From contig CAYRPN010000152.1 in the NCBI GenBank assembly GCA_964426135.1, positions 1 to 12,851 of the forward strand: a stretch of DNA of 12,851 nt. The letters run 5' to 3'. A program made the position numbers and the translations under genes. This document shows positions 6,062 to 11,720 of this stretch, piece by piece. A model generated the notes under the pieces. It searched no databases. It was not told the origin of the DNA and saw only the letters and a program-made list of their open reading frames with translations. The number at the start of each line of letters is the position of its first letter. Within the stretch, counting starts at the first letter, position 1. Source of the DNA: CAYRPN01 sp964426135. Its GTDB lineage: Bacteria > Planctomycetota > Phycisphaerae > Phycisphaerales > Phycisphaeraceae.

Positions 6062-8307
6062 GAGCGGACCTCCTTGACGGCGGATGTGGAAGCGGGAGCG
6101 GCGGGGTTGCTCCCGGCGGCGTCGTTGGCGCTGGTTTTGGCGGGGGCGACCTGGCGGGCGGCATCTTCCTGCTTGCGGACCTCGTCGGGCGAAAGCAGTT
6201 CCACCGTCCAGGTGATCTCAAACCGGTGATCGCCGACGGGCGATTCGTTGGTCAACGGACGCGGCGGGAAAAGCGGCTCTTCCTTGACCTCGGCGTCAGG
6301 GGTGGCGCCCTTGGGAGTTTCGCGCGGGCCCAGCGGCGCGATTCGGCCTCCCTTGGGGTTCAGCGGTCCTGGGCCTTCCGGCAACAGGCCTGGAACGATG
6401 CGGCCGCCGCGCGGTCGAGTCTGCGTGGCGGGTCCGGCTTTGCCGCTTTCGGCCTTGAGGTCTTCCTCGGTGATCTTCCTCAGGACCGAGAGTTTGACGG
6501 AATCGGGAACGATCTTGTAAGGCCGATCCGGGCGAACGCCGCTGGTCTTGAGCCACTTGATGAGGTTGTCGTCGATGAACCGGCTGGTGGCGCTGGTGCT
6601 GCCGCCGTAGGGCGTGGTGCCGGTGATCGTGATGACGAACTGCGGCGGGAGCATGGGGGCGTTGGCGGGATCGACGGGAGCGGCCGGATCCGGCGTCGGC
6701 ACGGGGCCTTGGGGCATCGGCGCCGGCGTTCGCTTGCCGAAGGCGTCCTCGGCTTTGAGCCGCTTGCCGGCAATCGGCGCGCCGGGCGGGGGAGCGGTTG
6801 GGGCGGCGCCGGGCACGACGACCTGCCTGGGTTCCTGGTAAACCGCCTCAAACGTGTTGATGAAAATTCTGCGGCGCTGGGTGCGTGGGATTTTTTTGTG
6901 ATCCTCGTACGCGGCCTTGCTCAACTCCGGCTGCGGGTTCAACGTCGCCGCCGCCAGGCCCAGGTCTTCGATCAGCTTGGGCCATACGTCGCGGTAGTCG
7001 AGTGTGCGCTGGGCGTTCTCGACCTTGGGCCGCTGGTCGGTCAACTGGATTTCCTGAATCTTGGATCTCAGGTTCGAAGCCTGCGAGAGGCCTGGTTTGA
7101 CTTCTTCGGAGACGGCGGCGCGCTTGGAGTTGTAATCGCTGCGGACGCTGCTGAGTTTGAGCCAGGCGCCGCCGACCGCCGCCAGCACGATCGCCGCCGC
7201 GGCGCCGATCCAGGGCTGCTTTGCCTTCCACAGCCGCTGCTTGATGATGTGTTCGGGCAGGATGTTGGCTCGGACGGTCTGCAGGCCCAGGCCCTGGAGG
7301 GCCAGGCCGTAGACGGTGGCGAGGTTGAGCGAGTTCTCGGCGAAGTCGGCCGCCTGCTTGCCGTCGACTTTGATTTTCTTGAACCCGTCGGGACGGATCA
7401 CTTCCAGTTGCAGTTGCTGCTTGAGGAACTTCTGCAGGCCCGGCAGGCGGAAGGTGGAGCCGATGCCGATGAGCTTGGTCAGGTTGGCGTCGCGGTTGCT
7501 GGTCTGGTAGTGGCCCAGCGATCGCTGGATTTCCTGCACCATGTCGGCGAAAACGGGGCGCATCGCCTGGAAGATCTGGCGTGCGTACTTGCTGGTGCCG
7601 GCTTCGCGCTTCAGTTTCTCCGCCTTGGGCGGGCTGAGCTTGAACGCCTTCTCGATCGCCTCGGTGAAGTTGTTGCCGCCGATCGCCATCGTTCGAAGCC
7701 AGACGCGTCCGCCTTCGACCACGACCAGGTCGGTGCTGGTGGTGCCCACGTCCATCAGGATCGTGCCTTCGTTGCTCTTGCGGATGTCCTGGTCGAACGC
7801 GAATGTATTGAGGACCGCCAGGGGCGACAGCGTCAGCGCGTCGATCTGGATGCCCATCTTGTTGTAGTTGGAGAGAAAGGTCGCCACGCGATCCTTCACG
7901 ATCGCGAAGATGCCCACTTCCACGTCGGGCGAATCGTCCTGCTGGAAGACCTGGTAGTCCCATTCCACCTGATTGATGGGGAATGGAATCTGCTGGATCG
8001 CCTCGTACTTGACGATTTCGGCGATCTTCTTCGGTTCCACCGGCGGCAGTTTCGCGAAGCGAGCAAATGCCATGTTGCCCGGGACCGAAACCACGACCTT
8101 GCTCTTGCTCAGGTCATGCTTGGCCAGGAGCTGGTCGAGGTTGACCTGGATCGCCTCATCGACGTTGATGTCGGGCGTGGTCAGGATCTTCTTGAAGGGG
8201 AGGATCTCGTACGCGGCGACCTGGATGTCGTCGCCGTCACGGATCAGGTGCATGGCCTTGACGGCGTTCGCGCCGACTTCAAGGCCCCAGGCATCGTTGG
8301 TCGCCAT
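6058..8307 (-). CDS. pilM: PilM-PilN fusion-like protein (actin-like ATPase domain plus membrane segment)
   Basis: The 749-residue product starts with a PilM domain (1-345). It has a phosphate-loop-type start (WGLEVGANAVKAMHL), VSVPGNMAFARFAKLPPV (73-90), the PilM signature YEAIQQIPFP (101-110), the second nucleotide-binding strand ILMDVGTTSTDLVVVEGGR (183-201) and LIGIGSTFRLPGL (279-291). It continues with RANILPEHIIKQRLWKAK (346-363) and a membrane helix at about 365-385. This closely recalls the start of PilN, whose cytoplasmic INLLP peptide docks into PilM. Then come a short coiled-coil-like stretch (387-425) and a long Pro-rich region. An alpha/beta segment follows (556-612), then a further strand region (690-706). 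PilM is normally about 350 residues and separate from PilN, so this looks like a covalent PilM-PilN fusion. The ATG at 8307 is chosen because AGGAG lies 7 nt before it and homology begins there; the frame stays open 86 codons further upstream without PilM-like sequence. Confidence 0.88.
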   Translation of the reverse strand: MATNDAWGLEVGANAVKAMHLIRDGDDIQVAAYEILPFKKILTTPDINVDEAIQVNLDQLLAKHDLSKSKVVVSVPGNMAFARFAKLPPVEPKKIAEIVKYEAIQQIPFPINQVEWDYQVFQQDDSPDVEVGIFAIVKDRVATFLSNYNKMGIQIDALTLSPLAVLNTFAFDQDIRKSNEGTILMDVGTTSTDLVVVEGGRVWLRTMAIGGNNFTEAIEKAFKLSPPKAEKLKREAGTSKYARQIFQAMRPVFADMVQEIQRSLGHYQTSNRDANLTKLIGIGSTFRLPGLQKFLKQQLQLEVIRPDGFKKIKVDGKQAADFAENSLNLATVYGLALQGLGLQTVRANILPEHIIKQRLWKAKQPWIGAAAAIVLAAVGGAWLKLSSVRSDYNSKRAAVSEEVKPGLSQASNLRSKIQEIQLTDQRPKVENAQRTLDYRDVWPKLIEDLGLAAATLNPQPELSKAAYEDHKKIPRTQRRRIFINTFEAVYQEPRQVVVPGAAPTAPPPGAPIAGKRLKAEDAFGKRTPAPMPQGPVPTPDPAAPVDPANAPMLPPQFVITITGTTPYGGSTSATSRFIDDNLIKWLKTSGVRPDRPYKIVPDSVKLSVLRKITEEDLKAESGKAGPATQTRPRGGRIVPGLLPEGPGPLNPKGGRIAPLGPRETPKGATPDAEVKEEPLFPPRPLTNESPVGDHRFEITWTVELLSPDEVRKQEDAARQVAPAKTSANDAAGSNPAAPASTSAVKEVRS
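6068..6075 (-). promoter_or_regulatory. Full-consensus Shine-Dalgarno AAGGAGGT inside the 3' end of the PilM/N gene
   Basis: AAGGAGGT is followed by six bases and the ATG at 6061. It lies within the last codons of the upstream gene, whose TGA overlaps this ATG. This is the strongest ribosome binding site in the window, which suggests the PilO-like protein is made at least as abundantly as its upstream partner. Confidence 0.8.
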
Positions 8308-8314
8308 AGACGTG

Positions 8315-8319
8315 CTCCT
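8315..8319 (-). promoter_or_regulatory. Shine-Dalgarno AGGAG of the PilM/N gene
   Basis: AGGAG precedes the ATG (8305-8307) by seven bases. It decides the start against the longer in-frame reading that could begin at a GTG at 8565. Confidence 0.7.
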
Positions 8320-8360
8320 GTACGAATACCGGCGGTTGAGCGGGCAAGTAAGCGATCGGG

Positions 8361-8373
8361 CAGGTGCGATCGC
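8361..8373. repeat. 13-nt direct repeat, copy 1 (CAGGTGCGATCGC)
   Basis: An identical copy lies at 8755-8767. This copy sits about 54 nt upstream of the PilM/N start, inside the inferred leader. The sequence contains the 8-bp palindrome GCGATCGC. Two exact 13-mers within one 500-nt spacer are unlikely by chance, although single 13-mer matches across a whole 12.8-kb window are expected. Confidence 0.6.
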
Positions 8374-8400
8374 GGTGGACCCAGTTCGCTTGGAGGCGAT

Positions 8401-8426
8401 TCGAACTGTCCACAGAAGACAGTCGA
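8401..8426. repeat. Imperfect hairpin in the pilM leader
   Basis: TCGA (8401-8404) and CTGTC (8406-8410), separated by one bulged A, pair with GACAG (8418-8422) and TCGA (8423-8426) around the loop CACAGAA. This gives nine pairs in total. It lies about 95 nt before the PilM/N start codon and could be an RNA structure or a protein-binding site. Confidence 0.4.
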
Positions 8427-8644
8427 ACGCCCCATCTTGCGTCCCCGGAAATGAACGCACTCCTCCAGCCTCGCAACCTCGCCGCTCAGCCGCGGCCCGC
8501 GCCGCTGAAGAGCGAATCCGCATCATACCGAAGCCCGCTCCGTCAACTGAAGCCCGGGGCGGCACGGATCATTTCCTCAATTGTGGCGGGAATCTGCGAT
8601 GAGCCAGCGGAGGTCACGGCCCATCATCCAAACTACAGGCGGGG

Positions 8645-8657
8645 AGGATTGCATCCT
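8645..8657. promoter_or_regulatory. Palindrome overlapping the predicted transcription start (operator candidate)
   Basis: AGGAT (8645-8649) and ATCCT (8653-8657) are complementary around TGC. The right end lies at the transcription start expected 6-7 nt after the -10 box (around 8656-8657). A palindrome at +1 to +13 is a classic place for a repressor site. It would also form a small hairpin at the extreme 5' end of the RNA, which could protect it from decay. Confidence 0.35.
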
Positions 8658-8662
8658 GCGTG

Positions 8663-8691
8663 ATTAAATCGGAACGACATGGGAACGTCAA
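8663..8691 (-). promoter_or_regulatory. Sigma70-type promoter for the PilM/N/O-like operon
   Basis: On the minus strand TTGACG (8691-8686) and TTTAAT (8668-8663) are separated by exactly 17 bases. Each box matches its consensus at five of six positions. An A/T-rich tract (about 8713-8731) lies upstream and could act as an UP-like element. It is the best promoter match I found in the intergenic stretches I examined, and it points at the pilus-like operon 350 nt away with no gene between. Confidence 0.65.
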
Positions 8692-8754
8692 GGCCGTTTG
8701 TCCGATCAACTGCCAAATTTCTTCATTTTTCAGAAGCTTGGTACGCAGGCACAT

Positions 8755-8767
8755 CAGGTGCGATCGC
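8755..8767. repeat. 13-nt direct repeat, copy 2 (CAGGTGCGATCGC)
   Basis: Exact match to 8361-8373, in the same orientation and 394 nt away. This copy lies about 44 nt beyond the nitroreductase stop and about 65 nt upstream of the -35 box of the operon promoter. It partly coincides with a hairpin arm. Confidence 0.6.
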
Positions 8768-8791
8768 TGCTTCCCCTATTCGCACGATCGC
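8760..8791 (-). terminator. Hairpin after the nitroreductase gene
   Basis: GCGATCG (8760-8766) pairs with CGATCGC (8785-8791) around an 18-nt loop, 19 nt beyond the stop codon. No U-tract follows on the minus strand, so intrinsic termination is doubtful. It may be a U-less terminator or a transcript-stabilising structure. Each arm contains CGATCG, itself a palindrome, which weakens the case. Confidence 0.3.
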
Positions 8792-8810
8792 CTGGAGCGC
8801 CGCGACCGGG

Positions 8811-9428
8811 TCACGCCCCGACCACCGGCGACGTCTTCAGCCACGCGCCGGTGAACACGATCTGCGACAGCGGTTTCCTCGCGCGCGGAGCAAGGTCTCG
8901 CTCCGCCAGCGCCTTGTTCGCCGCTTGGGTCGCATCGCCGGCATAGCCCAGGGCGATGGCGGTCATCGGCTCGTGCGTTTCGGGAATGCCGTAGCTCTGT
9001 CGAACTTTGGCGAGATTCACACCCGCCATCTGATGCACCTGCAATCCCAGCGCCGCCGCCTGGGCTGTGAGATTTCCAGCCGCCAGGCCCAAGTCGTGTT
9101 CGGCCACGCGGTTGGGGCTGCCGTTGCGGGTGAAGGTCTTGCTGATCACGGTGAGCATCAGCACCCCGGCGTCCTTCGCCCACTCCTGATTCGCCTCCAG
9201 CAGGCACGAGAGCATGCGGGTGAACTCGGCGGCATCCTCGCGCACCGCGACGATGAACGACCACGGCTGCTCATTGAAACTCGACGCCGCCCAGCGCGCC
9301 GCTTCGAGACACGACAGGAGCTTGGCGCGCTCGACCTGTTTCGGTTCGAACACGTATGGGCTGTAGCGTTCAGCCAGGATCGGAAGAATGGGATGACCCG
9401 GTTTCGCCGTTTTGATGGTGGAGGACAT
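8811..9428 (-). CDS. Nitroreductase-family FMN-dependent oxidoreductase
   Basis: This 205-residue cytoplasmic protein is a typical length for the nitroreductase superfamily, homodimeric flavoproteins that reduce nitroaromatics, quinones or other electrophiles with NAD(P)H. It has the N-terminal RYSPYVFEP (21-29), which stands where the FMN-binding RRSxRxF motif lies, then CLEAARWAASSFNEQPWSFIVA (40-61), where SSFNEQPW is the family's FMN-contact region. Further along are AGNLTAQAAALGLQVHQMAG (117-136) and the C-terminal RARKPLSQIVF (182-192), which commonly ends this subfamily. The physiological substrate cannot be told from sequence. It stands alone: 209 nt separate it from the upstream adaptor gene and about 500 nt from the pilus-like operon. 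No Shine-Dalgarno sequence precedes the ATG, but a TATACT box ends 7 nt before it, which suggests a very short leader or none. Confidence 0.9.
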   Translation of the reverse strand: MSSTIKTAKPGHPILPILAERYSPYVFEPKQVERAKLLSCLEAARWAASSFNEQPWSFIVAVREDAAEFTRMLSCLLEANQEWAKDAGVLMLTVISKTFTRNGSPNRVAEHDLGLAAGNLTAQAAALGLQVHQMAGVNLAKVRQSYGIPETHEPMTAIALGYAGDATQAANKALAERDLAPRARKPLSQIVFTGAWLKTSPVVGA

Positions 9429-9435
9429 GCGGGGC

Positions 9436-9465
9436 AGTATAGACCACGACGCGCGGTTATGACGA
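9436..9465 (-). promoter_or_regulatory. Candidate promoter immediately upstream of the nitroreductase gene
   Basis: TATACT (9441-9436) matches five of six -10 positions. A weak -35-like TCGTCA (9465-9460, four of six) lies 18 nt upstream. The -10 box ends only 7 nt before the ATG, so transcription would begin at or within a few bases of the start codon. This fits the absence of a ribosome binding site and suggests a leaderless messenger. Confidence 0.4.
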
Positions 9466-9519
9466 GCAGGACGGCTTCACTGATTTGGGGAAACGCCAGC
9501 ATCGGTGACTTGTCCGAGT

Positions 9520-9536
9520 CGGAGTCTGTGACTCCG
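9520..9536. repeat. Short palindrome CGGAGTC-TGT-GACTCCG
   Basis: A perfect 7-bp stem closes a 3-nt loop, about 100 nt downstream of the adaptor gene stop on the minus strand. It is one of two such structures in this spacer. Stem composition and loop length match the hairpins at 9578-9596 and 107-127, suggesting a repeated intergenic element. Confidence 0.6.
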
Positions 9537-9577
9537 GTCAGCACGAAGGGCGGTGTCCAGCCTGCGCGCGCGGCGAA

Positions 9578-9596
9578 CCGGACTCGCAGAGTCCGG
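9578..9596. repeat. Short palindrome CCGGACTC-GCA-GAGTCCGG
   Basis: A perfect 8-bp stem closes a 3-nt loop, 41 nt beyond the stop codon of the adaptor gene. No U-tract follows on the minus strand. It may act as the 3' end structure of the adaptor transcript or be a REP-like element; the companion palindrome at 9520-9536 has a related stem with inverted arm order (GGAGTC versus GGACTC). Confidence 0.6.
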
Positions 9597-9637
9597 CTCT
9601 GACAAGACAAGGTTGCATTCGTCGGATGAACCTGAGA

Positions 9638-11479
9638 TCAGATGCTCTTGCCCGTCGTTGTGGCGGGGGAATTGCCGGGCGCGGGCTTCTCAGGGTTGCG
9701 CGGCGTCTTCGACGGAAACTCCGGCGGTTTGCCGCCGTTGCCTTCGGACGCCTTGTCGCTGGCCTTCTTGCCGTCCTTCTCCGCCTGCACTTCGCTGCCG
9801 GCGGGGCGGCGGAGCAGCACGCGAGCGCCTTCCTGCAGGCCTTTTCGAATCTCGACATAGGTTTCGTTCGACTTGCCGATCTGCACCGGCTGCTTGCGGT
9901 ACAGGCCCTGTTCACCGGCGACGTAGGCGTAGCGTTCGCGGCCTTCGCTGAAAACCGCGTGGACTGGCACGGCGATCACGTTGTCCACCTGCTCGATGGA
10001 AATCTGGCCGGAGCAGCGCATGCCGGGATTCAACGCGACAACCGCCTGAGGCGATTCACCGCCGCCGTTCTTTTTGCCTGCTCCATTCTTGCCGCGAGGG
10101 GCGCGTGGTTCGCCGGGCTTGCCGCCCGACGGGGTACTCGGTTTTGCGTCCGGCGGCGGTACACCGGCGGCCACGGCCGTCACTTGAGTCGGCGCGGGCA
10201 TTTCAAGTGCGGGCAGGTCCACACGTACTTCGTACGTGCGCACGTCGGGGTTCCAGAAGCTCGTCTCATCCGCCATCGTCGCCTTTTGCCAGACGATGCC
10301 TTCAATGGGGCGCCCGCGCATGGCGTCGATGTTCACCACCACCTTCTGTCCCACCTCGATGTCCGGCATGCGCGACTCGTTCACCTTCAGAATCGCCACC
10401 ATGTGGCTGGTATCCGGCAGGACGATCAGGTTCTCATTGAAGAGGACGTCGCGGTTCTTGCCGATGGGTTCGCTGCGGCGATAGCGATTGGAGCCGATGC
10501 TGGTCGCGTAGACCACGACGCCGTCACCAGGCGCTCTCATGGTGCAGGCCGCCAGTTGCTGCTTGAGCTTGGCGAGTTTCTCCTGCCGGGTTTCCAGCGT
10601 GTTCACCGCCGCTTCGTACGTGGCGGTGGCGCGGGCGATCTTGCTCGCGTTCTTGCGGATCGCGCGGTCCAGCGCCGCCTTCGCCTCGGTCACGTCCGAC
10701 TCGAATTTTTTCTGCTCCTGCTTGAGCGTGTACAGGGTGTACGCCTCGAGATTCACCTTCGCGGTCTCCTCGGCGGAGATCGCTTCCTTCAGCTTGAGCT
10801 GGTCGTCGTCGTATTCGCCTTCGCTGATGAACTTGGCGTCGAACAGCTTCTTGGATTCCTCCGCGTTCCGGCGGGCGATCTTCAGGTTGTCCTGGGCTTT
10901 CACCACCGCCAGGTTCAGTTCCAACTGCTTCTTCTTGACCGTGCCCTCGCGCCACTCGGAAAGCGACAGTTCCGCCAGCGCGAGCTTCACTTCCTCGGCC
11001 CGCTTGGCGCTCTCCGCTTCGCTCTTCTCGATCGCCAGATCCTGCTCCGTGGCTTTTTTCTCCGCGTCGGCTTTCTGCACCAGCTCGGCGGTGTCCTGAA
11101 TGTCCTTCTTCAATTGATCGTCGGCCAGACGCACCAGCACGTCGTCCTTCGACACGCGCGTGCCTTCGTCGACGATATCGATGATCGCGGTCTTGCCCTC
11201 GACTTCGTTCTTCACGTAAAGCTTGTTGCGGGCATCGAGCTCCCCGTTGGCGGTGACGGTCACCTCGAAGCTGCGGCGAGTCACGATGTGCCACTGCGGA
11301 TCATCGCTGCCCGGCCCGTCGCCGGCTTGATCGTCCTGCCCGCCAATCGTGCCAAAGCCCCAGGCAATCGCCACCAGGGCCGCCACGATGCCCAGCACCA
11401 GCACCACGGCAACCGTCGCGCCGCCTCGGCAGTGAGACGCGCGGACAGGCGACCGAAAAGACATGGTTTCAATCAGCAT
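9638..11479 (-). CDS. HlyD/RND-type periplasmic adaptor (membrane fusion protein)
   Basis: This 613-residue protein has one N-terminal membrane anchor (about 21-44). The first lipoyl/barrel half (79-126) contains GTRVSKDDVLVRLADDQL. A very long charged alpha-hairpin (about 127-310) follows, then the second lipoyl half (CTMRAPGDGVVVYA, 312-325). A barrel segment contains SHMVAILKVNESRMPDIEVGQ (358-378), and a membrane-proximal part (480-560) contains GLQEGARVLL. Such adaptors link an inner-membrane ABC or RND pump to an outer-membrane channel. Two oddities stand out: a Pro/Gly/Lys-rich insert (about 428-478) interrupts the C-terminal beta region, and the last ~50 residues are a low-complexity tail. 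No pump or channel gene is adjacent. Start is uncertain: ATG 11479, ATG 11464 or TTG 11503 are possible and none has a Shine-Dalgarno site. A TAGAAT box (11547-11542) upstream lacks a good -35 partner. Confidence 0.88.
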   Translation of the reverse strand: MLIETMSFRSPVRASHCRGGATVAVVLVLGIVAALVAIAWGFGTIGGQDDQAGDGPGSDDPQWHIVTRRSFEVTVTANGELDARNKLYVKNEVEGKTAIIDIVDEGTRVSKDDVLVRLADDQLKKDIQDTAELVQKADAEKKATEQDLAIEKSEAESAKRAEEVKLALAELSLSEWREGTVKKKQLELNLAVVKAQDNLKIARRNAEESKKLFDAKFISEGEYDDDQLKLKEAISAEETAKVNLEAYTLYTLKQEQKKFESDVTEAKAALDRAIRKNASKIARATATYEAAVNTLETRQEKLAKLKQQLAACTMRAPGDGVVVYATSIGSNRYRRSEPIGKNRDVLFNENLIVLPDTSHMVAILKVNESRMPDIEVGQKVVVNIDAMRGRPIEGIVWQKATMADETSFWNPDVRTYEVRVDLPALEMPAPTQVTAVAAGVPPPDAKPSTPSGGKPGEPRAPRGKNGAGKKNGGGESPQAVVALNPGMRCSGQISIEQVDNVIAVPVHAVFSEGRERYAYVAGEQGLYRKQPVQIGKSNETYVEIRKGLQEGARVLLRRPAGSEVQAEKDGKKASDKASEGNGGKPPEFPSKTPRNPEKPAPGNSPATTTGKSI

Positions 11480-11686
11480 GTTGAGCAGCGGGGGCCTTGC
11501 CAAAGGAAGAACGTCGTGGCACGGCTTCGCATTGCCGCGTCATTCTATACCTTGACCTGAACGTGGCGATGGTTTCCCCGAGGGCGATGGCCTTCGCACT
11601 CACCGGCTTCGAGCGTTGCCGGTTTTCGAGTCTGCCAGCTTCAAGAGTTTGGTTCTGGGCGCAGTATCGGCGCAGGCCGGCGGGGG

Positions 11687-11700
11687 CGGGGCAAGCCCCG
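11687..11700 (-). terminator. GC-rich hairpin after the exoribonuclease gene
   Basis: CGGGG (11687-11691) and CCCCG (11696-11700) form a 5-bp stem around CAAG, 20 nt beyond the stop codon. The stem is short but all G-C, and no U-tract follows. It could help end or stabilise the transcript; simple GC-rich chance pairing is also possible. Confidence 0.3.
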
Positions 11701-11720
11701 TCGCTAAATGAAGGAAGGCT

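Larger units (their letters stand above)
8308..8656 (-). other. Inferred ~350-nt untranslated leader of the pilus-like operon
   Basis: No convincing gene was found here on either strand; the short frames overlapping pilM or opposite it have no recognisable sequence. If the promoter at 8663-8691 is real, this whole stretch is leader RNA. It contains an imperfect hairpin at 8401-8426 and a copy of a 13-nt repeat at 8361-8373. It also carries an isolated TATGAT (8522-8527) that lies only 13 nt from a TTGACG (8541-8546), too close for a standard promoter. I recognise no known riboswitch or leader family. Confidence 0.4.

Noticed and set aside
6226..8454. 742-codon open frame on the plus strand
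   Set aside because: It lies wholly antisense to the PilM/N gene and its leader; the composition is typical of a GC-rich shadow frame, with no recognisable domain and no ribosome binding site.
8308..8565. 86-codon N-terminal extension of PilM/N
   Set aside because: Begins at a GTG with no clear ribosome binding site, contains no PilM-like sequence, and the internal ATG at 8307 has AGGAG at good spacing.
9626..11560. 644-codon open frame on the plus strand
   Set aside because: Antisense to the adaptor gene, His/Arg/Leu-rich low-information translation, no family similarity; the minus-strand reading has a full set of adaptor motifs.
11602..11623. ACCGGC/GCCGGT hairpin followed by TTTT on the plus strand
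   Set aside because: Looks like a small intrinsic terminator, but no plus-strand gene precedes it and the minus-strand reading has no U-tract; probably chance.
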